Below, in pieces: positions 36,348 through 45,397 of a stretch of 64,000 nt of DNA. Source of the DNA: UTCHB3 sp008363265 (GTDB lineage Bacteria > Bacteroidota > Ignavibacteria > Ignavibacteriales > Ignavibacteriaceae); assembly GCA_045863055.1 (NCBI GenBank), contig BTUW01000004.1, positions 1 to 64,000 of the forward strand, in the 5' to 3' direction. A model generated the notes under the pieces. That model saw nothing but the letters and a program-made list of their open reading frames with translations, searched no databases and was not told the origin of the DNA. The translations under genes were made by a program, and so were the position numbers. Within the stretch, counting starts at the first letter, position 1. Each line of letters opens with the position of its first letter.

Positions 36348-36378
36348 CGGTGGCTGTTCTCAGACCACCGTTTTTTTT
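36348..36378 (+). terminator. Intrinsic terminator after the Omp28-like gene
   Basis: CGGTGG (36348-36353) pairs with CCACCG (36365-36370) around an 11-base loop, followed by eight T. It starts 27 bases after the stop codon and immediately before the 14-bp tandem repeat. Confidence 0.9.
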
Positions 36379-36380
36379 AT

Positions 36381-36427
36381 CCCTCATCCTTCAGCCCTCA
36401 TCCTTCAGCCCTCATCCTTCATCCTTG
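36381..36427. repeat. 14-bp tandem repeat (about 3.3 copies)
   Basis: The unit ccctcatccttcag recurs at 36381, 36395 and 36409, the last copy ending in a shortened CATCCTT. On the minus strand it reads atgagggctgaagg, 12 of 14 identical to the unit at 57-105. No spacers, so not CRISPR. Confidence 0.88.
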
Positions 36428-36495
36428 CATCGCTTTGCCCTTTAATTAGAGTTCATAAATCAGTAAATTGGCAGGTTAAAAATCAAGGAATTTGG

Positions 36496-37050
36496 ATGAA
36501 TAAATTGAATCTCGGTTGCGGCAAGGATATCCGGCCGGGCTATGTGAATCTTGATGTGGTGGATTACGGCGGTAACGACATACACGACATAAATACTTTT
36601 CCGTATCCCTATCCTGACAATCATTTTGATGAGATCTACTGCTCGCATATCCTGGAGCATATCGAGAATTTTTACAAGGTAATAAATGAGCTCTACAGGA
36701 TCGCTAAACCTAACGCGACCATGATAGTATACGCCCCTTTCTTCCTTAACACGAAATATTTCGGCGATCCCGACCACAAGATCCCGTTCTCTATCCGTAC
36801 TTTTGATAATTACGAGTACATTGGAAACCGGAAGTTGAAGTTCTATGAGAAGTGGAAACTGAACCACAGAACCAACTATGAAGGTCAGGCACAGTTCGAG
36901 GTATTAGAGAAGAAGTTCATCACCTCACATTTCGCTGCTTTGAAGTGGATGGACGCAATAGTTAACATCGAACCTGTAATGTACGAACGCTTCTTCGGGG
37001 GAATCTTTTCACCGGAAGAGGTTTATTTCAGGCTTCGGGTAGTAAAATAG
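36496..37050 (+). CDS. Class I SAM-dependent methyltransferase
   Basis: 184 residues. The glycine-rich SAM site is LNLGCGKDIRPGYVNLD; a second motif is YPYPDNHFDEIYCSHILEHI, followed by ELYRIAKPNATMIVYAP (Methyltransf_11 layout). Substrate unknown; such small enzymes often modify sugars or lipids. It is flanked by minisatellites on both sides and no neighbour is functionally linked. The 8-bp repeat starts directly after its TAG. Confidence 0.85.
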   Translation: MNKLNLGCGKDIRPGYVNLDVVDYGGNDIHDINTFPYPYPDNHFDEIYCSHILEHIENFYKVINELYRIAKPNATMIVYAPFFLNTKYFGDPDHKIPFSIRTFDNYEYIGNRKLKFYEKWKLNHRTNYEGQAQFEVLEKKFITSHFAALKWMDAIVNIEPVMYERFFGGIFSPEEVYFRLRVVK

Positions 37051-37110
37051 AACTTAAGAACTTAAGAACTTAAGAACTTAAGAACATAAGAACTAAAGAA
37101 CTAAAGAACC
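37051..37110. repeat. 8-bp tandem repeat directly after a stop codon
   Basis: About seven copies of aacttaag, perfect at first and drifting to aactaaag. The first base follows the methyltransferase TAG (37048-37050). The 17-mer at 37071-37087 (taagaacttaagaacat) recurs exactly, inverted, at 63340-63356. Confidence 0.9.
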
Positions 37111-37132
37111 GGGTAATGGCACAGCCACAAGC

Positions 37133-37198
37133 GGGCAACGGATAACGCGTAACAGGTAACGGGCAACTAACAAGGCCACTCACTCCGCCGCAGGCGGA
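37133..37198. repeat. 7-bp tandem repeat and GC palindrome before uvrB
   Basis: Five 7-base units of the form NNNNAAC (gggcaac, ggataac, gcgtaac, aggtaac, gggcaac) fill 37133-37167. A palindrome, TCCGCC-GCA-GGCGGA, lies at 37184-37198; its core ccgccgcaggcg recurs at 58143-58155 next to another repeat array. Confidence 0.75.
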
Positions 37199-37220
37199 TA
37201 AGAAACTCACTACTGATAAA

Positions 37221-39272
37221 ATGAGAAAAGCACCATTCAGACCATTTGACCTTCAGTCGGCTTACAAGCCGGCAGGCGACCAGCCTGAGGCGATAAAAGC
37301 GCTCACGGAGGGCCTCGAGAGAGGTGAGAGGTACCAGACCCTTCTCGGTGTTACTGGAAGCGGCAAGACCTTCACGATGGCGAATGTTATCGCTGCTCAT
37401 AACAAACCGACCCTTGTTATCTCGCACAACAAGACCCTCGCGGCTCAGTTGTATGGCGAGTTGAAGTCGTTCTTCCCCAACAACCCGGTTGAGTTCTTCA
37501 TCAGTTATTATGATTACTATCAGCCGGAGGCTTACGTTGTAAGCAGCGACACCTTTATTGAGAAGGATTTTTCAATCAATGAAGAGATCGACCGTTTGCG
37601 CCTGAAGGCCACCACTTCACTGATCGAGGGGAGGAACGATGTTATAATTGTCGCATCGGTGAGCTGCATCTACGGTATAGGCGCGCCTCACGAATACGCC
37701 GAGCAGACGATCTTCCTCCACAAGGGGGACATAATGACGAAGAAAGACCTGATGCGCGCCCTTGTGAACATCTACTATTCGCGGAACGACATGGAGTTCA
37801 TGCGCGGCACCTTCAGGATGCGCGGCGATGTGATCGAGATAATTCCTGCTTATGAGATCGAAGAAGCCTTACGGATCGAATTCTTCGATGACGAGATCGA
37901 AAAGATCTCCGTTATCGAGCCGATAACAGGGGATGTGCTTCGGGAACTTGAAGAAACCGCCATATACCCCGCTAAATATTTTGTCACCAATCCTGAAAAG
38001 CAGAAACTCTCCCTTGCTCTTATCGAGGCTGAACTGGAAACACGCCTTGCCGATTTCAGGGAACAGGAGAGGTACCTCGAAGCTCAGCGGCTTGAGCAGC
38101 GGACCAGGTTCGATATCGAGATGATCAAAGAGGTTGGCTACTGTTCCGGCATCGAGAACTACTCACGCCACATGGATCTGAGGGAGAAGGGAACGCGGCC
38201 TTACTGCCTTCTCGACTATTTTCCTGACGATTTCCTTATGATCATCGATGAATCGCACGTAACTGTCTCCCAGGTCAGGGGAATGTACAACGGCGACAGA
38301 TCAAGAAAGGAAACCCTCGTTCATCATGGGTTCAGACTCCCCTCAGCGCTCGACAACAGACCGATGAAATTCGATGAATTCGAAACTAAAATGAACAAGG
38401 TCATCTTCGTATCTGCCACCCCCGGTGATTTCGAACTTGAAAAGACCGAAGGTAAATTTATAGAGCAGATCATCAGACCTACAGGTCTGCTTGATCCTGA
38501 GATTCAGATCAGGCCCGTTAAAACCCAGATCGATGACCTTATCGCCGAGATCAGGATCAGGGTCCAGAAAGGGGAACGCACCCTCGTGACCACGCTTACC
38601 AAGAAGATGGCCGAGGACCTTTCCGATTACCTCGCCAAGATAGGCATCGCTGTCAGGTACATCCACAGTGATATCGATGCCCTCGAGAGGGTCGAGATAC
38701 TTCGCGATCTCCGTCTCGGTGACTTCGATGTACTTGTTGGCGTGAACCTTCTGAGGGAAGGTCTCGATATGCCCGAAGTGTCACTGGTTGCGATAATTGA
38801 TGCTGACAAGGAAGGCTTCCTGCGCAGCGAACGTTCACTTATGCAGACAGCGGGCAGAACCGCAAGAAACGCCAACGGTCTGGTAATAATGTACGCTGAC
38901 AAGATCACCGAGTCGATGCGCCTCGTGATCGAGGAAACAGAGCGCCGTCGCAAGATTCAGATGGATTACAACGAAAAGCATGGGATCACCCCGAAAACAC
39001 TTTACAAGAGCATTGAAGAGATCATGAGTTCTACCGCTATCGCGGATGTGAGGAAGAAGGAGTACGAATACGAAAATTCCCGCTCACAATTTTCGAAGGT
39101 GGCAGAACCGGTACTCAAATATATGAGCATCGACGAGCGGAAGGCCATGATTGAAGAACTCACAGAGGAAATGCGTAAATCGGCGAAAGACCTCGAGTTT
39201 GAAAGGGCCGCGTTCCTCCGCGATGAGATAGAAAAACTTAAAAAATCGATACCGGACAGGATAGATACCTGA
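37221..39272 (+). CDS. uvrB: UvrABC excinuclease subunit B
   Basis: 683 residues, standard length. Walker A GVTGSGKT at 43-50; the damage-probing beta-hairpin segment YYDYYQPEAYV near 95-105; helicase motifs DESHV, NLLREGLDMPEVSLVAI and QTAGRTARN; C-terminal UVR domain (about 640-680) that contacts UvrC. It verifies DNA damage after UvrA and positions UvrC for incision. uvrA and uvrC are not in the window. It stands alone between repeats and the threonine operon. Confidence 0.98.
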   Translation: MRKAPFRPFDLQSAYKPAGDQPEAIKALTEGLERGERYQTLLGVTGSGKTFTMANVIAAHNKPTLVISHNKTLAAQLYGELKSFFPNNPVEFFISYYDYYQPEAYVVSSDTFIEKDFSINEEIDRLRLKATTSLIEGRNDVIIVASVSCIYGIGAPHEYAEQTIFLHKGDIMTKKDLMRALVNIYYSRNDMEFMRGTFRMRGDVIEIIPAYEIEEALRIEFFDDEIEKISVIEPITGDVLRELEETAIYPAKYFVTNPEKQKLSLALIEAELETRLADFREQERYLEAQRLEQRTRFDIEMIKEVGYCSGIENYSRHMDLREKGTRPYCLLDYFPDDFLMIIDESHVTVSQVRGMYNGDRSRKETLVHHGFRLPSALDNRPMKFDEFETKMNKVIFVSATPGDFELEKTEGKFIEQIIRPTGLLDPEIQIRPVKTQIDDLIAEIRIRVQKGERTLVTTLTKKMAEDLSDYLAKIGIAVRYIHSDIDALERVEILRDLRLGDFDVLVGVNLLREGLDMPEVSLVAIIDADKEGFLRSERSLMQTAGRTARNANGLVIMYADKITESMRLVIEETERRRKIQMDYNEKHGITPKTLYKSIEEIMSSTAIADVRKKEYEYENSRSQFSKVAEPVLKYMSIDERKAMIEELTEEMRKSAKDLEFERAAFLRDEIEKLKKSIPDRIDT

Positions 39273-39307
39273 TCCTGAATCATCACATCATCAATTAATC
39301 GAACAAT

Positions 39308-39355
39308 ACCTGAAACCGGTGGCGATTACCACGCCAAGAGGGCAGGATAACAGGT
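39308..39355 (+). promoter_or_regulatory. Structured leader before thrA
   Basis: ACCTG (39308-39312) can pair with CAGGT (39351-39355), enclosing TGGCG/CGCCA (39320-39324, 39332-39336) with loop ATTACCA, ending 6 bases before the thrA ATG. The outer stem is short, so this could be chance. No Thr/Ile-rich leader peptide with its own start was found, and no known riboswitch is recognised. Confidence 0.35.
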
Positions 39356-39361
39356 TTTAAA

Positions 39362-41764
39362 ATGAAGATACTTAAGTTTGGCGGCTCCTCTGTCGGGAGT
39401 CCGGAACGCGTAAAAAGTGTAATAGAGATCGTAAAAAGCAAACTTGAAGAGGGAATTGCGGGCGTTGTCTTTTCCGCATACTCGGGAGTTACAGATACCC
39501 TGATCAAAACAGGGCAACTCGCTGTCCAAAGGGACAAAAGCTACTCAGATATTTTTGAAGGGCTGAGAAAGAAACACTTCGAATTTGCTTCTGAGCTGGT
39601 GCCGGCCGGTAAGGAGCTGGACCTCCTCAATGAAGGCCTGAGCCTGCGGTTCACCGAACTGAAGGAGATACTCGACGGTGTTTACCTCCTGAAAGAACTC
39701 ACTCCTAAAACACTTGACTACATCCAGAGTTTTGGCGAAATGCTCTCCGCCTACACGATCACGGTCGCGTTCAGAGGTGCCGGTGTCAATGCCGGGTTCC
39801 TGGATGCCCGGAAAGTGATAAAAACCGACAATAACTTCAACAACGCCCACATTCTCGAGACCGAGACTTTTTATTTTATTGGTCAGGAAATGAAGAGAAC
39901 CCAGGAACTCAGGGTGATCACCGGGTTCATTGCATCAACCAACGACAATGAGACCACGACACTCGGAAGAGGCGGATCCGACTTCACTGCCGCGATCTTC
40001 GGTGCTGCGATAAATGCCGGAGAGATCGAAATATGGACCGATGTTGACGGCGTGCTCACAGCCGATCCGCGAAAGGTGAGTGATTCATTCATAGTTGAGG
40101 AGCTCTCATACGAAGAGGCGATGGAACTCTCCTATTTTGGGGCTAAAGTTATCTATGCTCCCACCATTCAGCCGGCCATGGACAGGGGAATCCCGGTCAG
40201 GATCAAGAACACTTTTAATCCCGCGCATCCCGGCTCGATCATCAAGAAAGACCCCGGACTTAACACCAACGAGATCACAGGTCTGGCTTGCATCGATGCA
40301 ATCGCGCTTGTAAGGGTAGAGGGAGGCGGCATGGTTGGTGTCTCCGGTATCGCCGGGAGGCTGTTCAGATCGCTGGCGAAGGAGAAGATCAATGTTATCC
40401 TTATAACCCAGGCATCTTCTGAGCATTCCATATCGCTTGCGGTTGAGCCGAAAAATTCCACGGCAGCAGTTAAGATATTGCGGGAAGAGTTTGCCGAAGA
40501 GCTGAGGTTGGGAAGAATTTCTTCGATCGAAAAAGAAGAAGGTCTCGCCTCGATAGCGGTTGTAGGCGCTAATATGAGGAGGAGGCACGGAGTTGCCGGC
40601 CGGGTGTTCGATACTCTCGGCAAGCACCGGATCAACATTCACGCCATCGCGCAGGGTTCTTCCGAGCTTAACATCTCGTTTGTTATCGCGGCTGATAAAC
40701 TGAAGCAGGCGATGTCGGCACTACACAATGAATTCTTCTTCGACCGCAGAAAGGTATGGGACATCTATCTTGCCGGACCAGGAAATGTAGGTTCAAAATT
40801 TATTTCATTGCTCAGAGGTAAGAATGATACAAATGATATCATCAAACTGAAGGGAGTGATCAGCTCATCCAAAATGCTCTTTGGTGATGATATCCTGGGT
40901 GAGCCGGACCCCGTTGACGCATTGAGGCAGGGAGGTGAAAAGGCATCTTCCGCGAAGTTTTTGGAGCAGATCCTTGCTGACGAGAATCCCTTTAAGGTGT
41001 TCGTTGACTGCACCGCCACTGAGGCGACACTTCGATATTACGAGCCACTTCTGAAGGCGGGCGTGCACATTGTCGCCGCCAACAAGGTGGCAAACGCTGC
41101 GGAAAAAGGATTTTATAACGGACTGCATGAAGCTGGAAAAACCGGCGACTCACAGTTTCTGTATGAAACAAATGTCGGTGCCGCACTTCCTGTTATAAAA
41201 GTGTTGCAAGACCTTTTAAATGCCGGCGACCGGATCGTGAAGATCGAGGGGATCATGTCGGGTTCGCTGAATCACATTCTCACGGAGGTTTGGAGCGGAA
41301 AGAAATTTATGGAAGCTCTTGAAGAGGCGAAGGCGGCGGGCTACACCGAGCCTGATCCGTTGGTCGATCTCTCAGGGGTTGATGTTGCCCGGAAACTTTT
41401 GATACTTGTCCGCGAAACAGGAGTGAATGTTTCGATGGAGGACGTCATAGTTGAGCCGCTGGCTTGGAAGAACATCACCGGCGCGGTGGAATATCTTGAT
41501 ATCGACACCCAGGTCCAGGAAGCCAAAAATCGCGGTAACAGGATAAAGTTTGTAGCGAGCTATTCTGAAGGAAAAATGACCGTTGGTCCACGTGAAGTCA
41601 CCCCGGAAGATCCCCTCTATTCTGTAAACGGGGTAAGGAACGCTTTCATATTTTATACGACACTTTACAGCGAGTTCCCTCTGGTGATCTCAGGCCCCGG
41701 CGCGGGGGTTGCCCTCACGGCCGCGGGTGTTATGAATGATCTTTTAAGCATCATGGGTTCGTGA
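39362..41764 (+). CDS. thrA: Bifunctional aspartate kinase / homoserine dehydrogenase
   Basis: 800 residues. Aspartate kinase domain about 1-290 (KFGGSSVG at 4-11, TTLGRGGSDFTA, WTDVDGVLTADPR). Two ACT regulatory domains about 310-460 (MVGVSGIAGRLF, INVILITQASSEHSIS). Homoserine dehydrogenase about 465-800 (AGPGNVGSKF, VANKVAN-type AANKVANA, GIMSGSLNHILTE). It phosphorylates aspartate and reduces the semialdehyde to homoserine; the ACT domains suggest threonine feedback. It leads the thrA-thrB-thrC operon. Confidence 0.97.
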   Translation: MKILKFGGSSVGSPERVKSVIEIVKSKLEEGIAGVVFSAYSGVTDTLIKTGQLAVQRDKSYSDIFEGLRKKHFEFASELVPAGKELDLLNEGLSLRFTELKEILDGVYLLKELTPKTLDYIQSFGEMLSAYTITVAFRGAGVNAGFLDARKVIKTDNNFNNAHILETETFYFIGQEMKRTQELRVITGFIASTNDNETTTLGRGGSDFTAAIFGAAINAGEIEIWTDVDGVLTADPRKVSDSFIVEELSYEEAMELSYFGAKVIYAPTIQPAMDRGIPVRIKNTFNPAHPGSIIKKDPGLNTNEITGLACIDAIALVRVEGGGMVGVSGIAGRLFRSLAKEKINVILITQASSEHSISLAVEPKNSTAAVKILREEFAEELRLGRISSIEKEEGLASIAVVGANMRRRHGVAGRVFDTLGKHRINIHAIAQGSSELNISFVIAADKLKQAMSALHNEFFFDRRKVWDIYLAGPGNVGSKFISLLRGKNDTNDIIKLKGVISSSKMLFGDDILGEPDPVDALRQGGEKASSAKFLEQILADENPFKVFVDCTATEATLRYYEPLLKAGVHIVAANKVANAAEKGFYNGLHEAGKTGDSQFLYETNVGAALPVIKVLQDLLNAGDRIVKIEGIMSGSLNHILTEVWSGKKFMEALEEAKAAGYTEPDPLVDLSGVDVARKLLILVRETGVNVSMEDVIVEPLAWKNITGAVEYLDIDTQVQEAKNRGNRIKFVASYSEGKMTVGPREVTPEDPLYSVNGVRNAFIFYTTLYSEFPLVISGPGAGVALTAAGVMNDLLSIMGS

Positions 41765-42720
41765 TGGGTGACGGGAAAAAACTTATAAAAAAGCGCGCTC
41801 GGTCTTTCGCGCCCGGCACCGTTTCAAATGTGGGTCCGGGGTTCGACCTGATGGGTTTCCCTGTGTTCGGTATCGGCGATGAGGTGGAAGTTACACCCAA
41901 CGGAACCGGCACTTCAAGGATCGTTGCCATCCAGGGAAATGATGCCATCAGCCATGAAGTTGAGTCGAACACCGCAGGAAAAGCGATCCTCTCATTTTTA
42001 GAGGAGAACGCCCCCGGTGAAGGAGTGGATATCACACTCTATAAGAACATGCCGATCGGCAGCGGAATGGGTTCAAGCGCCGCGAGTGCCGTGGCCGGGG
42101 CAGTTGCGGTGAACGGCCTGCTCGCTGAGCCGCTAAAACCTGACCAACTTGTGGAATATGCCATGGCAGGTGAGATGATCGCCTCAGGCTCGCGTCATGG
42201 TGATAATGTGATCCCTTCACTTGTTGGGGGTTTCGTGATAATTAACGATATTGAAACCCTGGATTTTTTCAGGGTTGACGCGCCGGCAGATCTGCTGGTA
42301 ATGCTGATCCATCCCCATATTGAGATAAAAACAAGTCACGCCCGCTCGATACTTCCCGACACCATTCCGGTGAAGGACTCGATAAGGCAGACCTCGGCTG
42401 CACTTACGCTTCTGGCAGGGATAGTTTCGGCCGACTACGCGAAGATAGCAGCAGCTTCGAAGGATTATATTGCAGAGCCTTACAGGTCGGGGCTTATTCC
42501 GGGTTACGCCGAAGCCAAGAGGCTGCTTCTTGCAGGGGGGGCAGTGGCATTCAATATTTCGGGATCGGGTCCGACAATGTTCGCCCTTTTTAACGATGCT
42601 GCGAAAGCAGAAACGGCCAGGTCGACCGTGGAAAAAATCCATGGCAGGATCAATCTTGGCGTTGATATTTCAATTTCAAAAGTGAACAATGGAGGCGCGA
42701 AGCTTCTGGAGGTCGAATGA
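41764..42720 (+). CDS. thrB: Homoserine kinase
   Basis: About 318 residues of the GHMP kinase family. ATP loop PIGSGMGSSAASAVAGAVAV; SFAPGTVSNVGPGFDLMGF at the N-terminus; C-terminal AFNISGSGPTMFAL. It phosphorylates homoserine for ThrC. ATG 41764 shares one base with the thrA stop (TGATG) and is preferred over GTG 41761. The end overlaps thrC by ATGA. Confidence 0.97.
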   Translation: MGDGKKLIKKRARSFAPGTVSNVGPGFDLMGFPVFGIGDEVEVTPNGTGTSRIVAIQGNDAISHEVESNTAGKAILSFLEENAPGEGVDITLYKNMPIGSGMGSSAASAVAGAVAVNGLLAEPLKPDQLVEYAMAGEMIASGSRHGDNVIPSLVGGFVIINDIETLDFFRVDAPADLLVMLIHPHIEIKTSHARSILPDTIPVKDSIRQTSAALTLLAGIVSADYAKIAAASKDYIAEPYRSGLIPGYAEAKRLLLAGGAVAFNISGSGPTMFALFNDAAKAETARSTVEKIHGRINLGVDISISKVNNGGAKLLEVE

Positions 42721-44015
42721 GGTATAAAAGCACACGCACACCCGACAAGTTATACAGTTTTATGGACGCGCTTTATTCAGGTCTGGCCCCGGACGGAGGT
42801 CTGTTCCTGCCCGAGAGCATACCCCACCTTCTTGAGGAGCCTGAAGAGTTTTATGACCTCTCACTCACTGAGATGGCGCAACATTTCCTGGCACCTTTTA
42901 TTACCGGGATCGGGGTAAGGGAACTTGACAGGATAATCGAGCGGACTTTCAATTTCGATATCGGGATAAGAACTCTCGACGGACATGTTTCTGTGGTCGA
43001 ACTTTATCACGGCCCCACGCTTGCTTTCAAGGATTTCGGTGCCCGCTTCCTCGCCAATGTTATGTCATACTACCTCCATGAGGAGCACAGGAAGTGCAAG
43101 ATACTCGTAGCCACCTCGGGTGACACGGGAAGTGCCGTGGCTAATGCTTTTCTCGGTATGGACTGCGCCGATGTAGTGCTTCTTTACCCCTCGGGGAAGG
43201 TCAGCAAGATACAGGAGCAACAACTCACCACCATGGGGCGCAATGTTACTGCTCTTGAAGTGGAAGGAAATTTCGATGATTGCCAGCGTCTCGTTAAAGA
43301 AGCCTTCGCCGATGAGGAACTTAGAAAAACGGTTAACCTGTCATCAGCCAACTCCATAAGTATCGCCCGGCTTTTGCCACAGGCTGTTTACTATCTTTAT
43401 GCTTTTGTCCGTTTGTATCATACACATGACAGGATCAATTTCGTTGTGCCAAGCGGGAATCTCGGGAATATCACCGCCGGGCTGATCACAAGGTTCGCCG
43501 GTCTTCCGGTGAACCGTTTCCATGCCGCGCTCAACGGAAATTCGGTGTTTGCTGAGTATCTTGAGACAGGGGAGTTCAAACCGAGGGCCACAATCCCAAC
43601 GGTCTCAAACGCGATGGATGTGGGAAACCCGAGCAATCTTGAAAGGATAGTCTCACTTTATGGTGGATCGACAGACCGGATCAGAAGGGATGTTACTGCC
43701 CGTTCATTCAGTGACGAAGCCACTCTGGCCAAAGTGAGTGAGGTTTACGCTCAGCACAACTATCTCATCGATCCCCACACAGCCGTGGGGATGCTGTACG
43801 CGGATGAACTGGCGAAGCAGGCACCGAGGGATCATTTTGTGGTAATGTCAACCGCGCATCCCGCCAAATTCCACGATGATGTGGCGAAGGCGATCGGCGG
43901 AGAGTTTTCCATTCCTGAAAGACTCGCCGCCTGCCTGACTAAAAAGAAGGTGAGCCGCCTTACCGGCACAAGTTACCCTGAGTTCAGGAGCATTCTGACG
44001 GGTGATTTGAAATAA
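42717..44015 (+). CDS. thrC: Threonine synthase
   Basis: 432 residues. N-terminal YKSTRTPDKLYSFMDALYSGLAPDGGLFLPE; PLP-binding K105 in LAFKDFGARF; phosphate-binding loop SGNLGN; ATSGDTGSAVANAF. It converts O-phosphohomoserine to threonine. It overlaps thrB by four bases and ends one base before the convergent dehydrogenase gene, with no terminator hairpin between. Confidence 0.97.
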   Translation: MRYKSTRTPDKLYSFMDALYSGLAPDGGLFLPESIPHLLEEPEEFYDLSLTEMAQHFLAPFITGIGVRELDRIIERTFNFDIGIRTLDGHVSVVELYHGPTLAFKDFGARFLANVMSYYLHEEHRKCKILVATSGDTGSAVANAFLGMDCADVVLLYPSGKVSKIQEQQLTTMGRNVTALEVEGNFDDCQRLVKEAFADEELRKTVNLSSANSISIARLLPQAVYYLYAFVRLYHTHDRINFVVPSGNLGNITAGLITRFAGLPVNRFHAALNGNSVFAEYLETGEFKPRATIPTVSNAMDVGNPSNLERIVSLYGGSTDRIRRDVTARSFSDEATLAKVSEVYAQHNYLIDPHTAVGMLYADELAKQAPRDHFVVMSTAHPAKFHDDVAKAIGGEFSIPERLAACLTKKKVSRLTGTSYPEFRSILTGDLK

Positions 44016-44016
44016 A

Positions 44017-45132
44017 TCAGTCGAGGGTTATATTCCTCGCGCCGAGGTGGACGAGAACGTGTCCGAAGCATTCATCGTTCATGCCGACGATCTCCGGCGG
44101 GAAGCAACCTTTCTCACTGAACACGCCGCTTAGCAGAAGGCTTACGCCCGCAGTGCATGTGTAGCCCGTTGTCCTCGACATTGAGGAGACTCCTGACGCA
44201 GGATCGTACCTGTCGAGAAGTGTCTGAGTGAACTCCACATCCTCGCCGTGAAGTGTTCTTATCGAACGTAGGCGCATCACGGTGAATTCCTCATCTTTTG
44301 GACCAAGTTTCCAGTCTTTGAACAGGATCTTAGCCGCGAAATCTCGCGGTTTTATCTCCACGCCGTTTATCTCGATCCCCGTTTCCGATAGAAAACCGAC
44401 ATGCCTGATCGCCTTTATAAGATCGATATGGCCGGGGTATCTTAGGGTCATCTCCCTCATATCTTCAACGGGGATGGTGTCGAGAACTGAGCGCAGTCCA
44501 TCGGTATAAAACGCCTCGAGGGTGCCTATACCGTCGAAATCCACCATCTCACTGCCTGAGAGGGCTTCCCTGACAACGATTCTTCCGCCTTCCTTCACAC
44601 GTGCGGGGCGTGTGTACTCTTCAAGTACATCGACAGGTGAGAAGGGAGCCTTGTACTGAAAGGGGTATTTCCTTTCAGCGGGGAGGCCACCCACCATGCA
44701 CTCGAGGAACTTCACATTTCCCTTGGCGTACTGGTTGCCGAACCAGAGGTTGCTAAGGCCGGGGGCCACACCGAAGTCGAGGAGGGCCGTAACTCCGTTC
44801 TCCTTTGCCACCGCGTCGAGCGGTTTCGAATCTTCAGGAAAGAAAGAGATATCCACTATATTTTTGCCTGCTTTTATCACAGACTCAACGGTTTTATACC
44901 CCATAAAACCGGGTACGGCGCCAACCACTACATCGGCGTCGTGGATCACTTTCTTTATCACCTCAGGATCGGAAAGATCGGCTGAAACAGTTTCAATGTC
45001 ATACTGGGAGAGGAGGTAGAGGTTACCCTCGTCGAGGTCAACGGAAGTCACCTTGTGGTCTTTTGCGAGATCGCGGGCGATCGCTCTGCCTACCATCCCC
45101 GCGCCGAGAACTGTTATTTTTTTCATTTTCAT
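44017..45132 (-). CDS. Saccharopine dehydrogenase-like oxidoreductase
   Basis: 371 residues. Rossmann fold at the start: ITVLGAGMVGRAIARDLAKDH, then SVDLDEGNLYLL. Central segment with ALLDFGVAPGLSNLWFGN, and C-terminal SRTTGYTCTAGVSLLLSG. The family covers saccharopine, lysine 6- and carboxynorspermidine dehydrogenases; the precise substrate cannot be told from sequence here. It converges on thrC and is probably transcribed alone. Confidence 0.85.
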   Translation of the reverse strand: MKMKKITVLGAGMVGRAIARDLAKDHKVTSVDLDEGNLYLLSQYDIETVSADLSDPEVIKKVIHDADVVVGAVPGFMGYKTVESVIKAGKNIVDISFFPEDSKPLDAVAKENGVTALLDFGVAPGLSNLWFGNQYAKGNVKFLECMVGGLPAERKYPFQYKAPFSPVDVLEEYTRPARVKEGGRIVVREALSGSEMVDFDGIGTLEAFYTDGLRSVLDTIPVEDMREMTLRYPGHIDLIKAIRHVGFLSETGIEINGVEIKPRDFAAKILFKDWKLGPKDEEFTVMRLRSIRTLHGEDVEFTQTLLDRYDPASGVSSMSRTTGYTCTAGVSLLLSGVFSEKGCFPPEIVGMNDECFGHVLVHLGARNITLD

Positions 45133-45178
45133 ACCGGAATGTTTTTAAATCAGAAGTGAAAAAATAGCCAAAAGTCTG

Positions 45179-45207
45179 TTGGTTTAACAAGGAATTTGTT
45201 ATATTTG
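45179..45207 (+). promoter_or_regulatory. Bacteroidota-type promoter upstream of a terminator-like hairpin
   Basis: TTG at 45179-45181 and TATATTTG at 45200-45207 match the -33/-7 pattern with an 18-base spacer. The -7 octamer is identical to that of the rimP promoter. Transcription would start near 45213. Confidence 0.6.
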
Positions 45208-45273
45208 CTCAACATTTTTTACCGATTTTGTTGGCTTGTTCTTCCCCTGACAGGTCAACCAAGACAAAAATAT

Positions 45274-45306
45274 CCCCGGCTACCCCCAATTGCCGGGGTT
45301 TTTTTT
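45274..45306 (+). terminator. Intrinsic terminator in the leader of the beta-propeller gene
   Basis: CCCCGGC (45274-45280) pairs with GCCGGGG (45292-45298), 11-base loop, then eight T. It lies about 60 bases after the promoter match and about 90 before the GTG start, so it could end a short RNA or attenuate the downstream genes. Confidence 0.8.
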
Positions 45307-45397
45307 GATCCCGGGCAGTAATTCCTCACTAAATCCTGCCGGTAAATTTCTCTATTTTACAAGTCTAAAAAATTATTTTATTTCAAGGAATCTTATA

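Noticed and set aside
39273..39361. Threonine attenuator with leader peptide
   Set aside because: No start codon followed by Thr/Ile codon runs and no terminator T-run were found.
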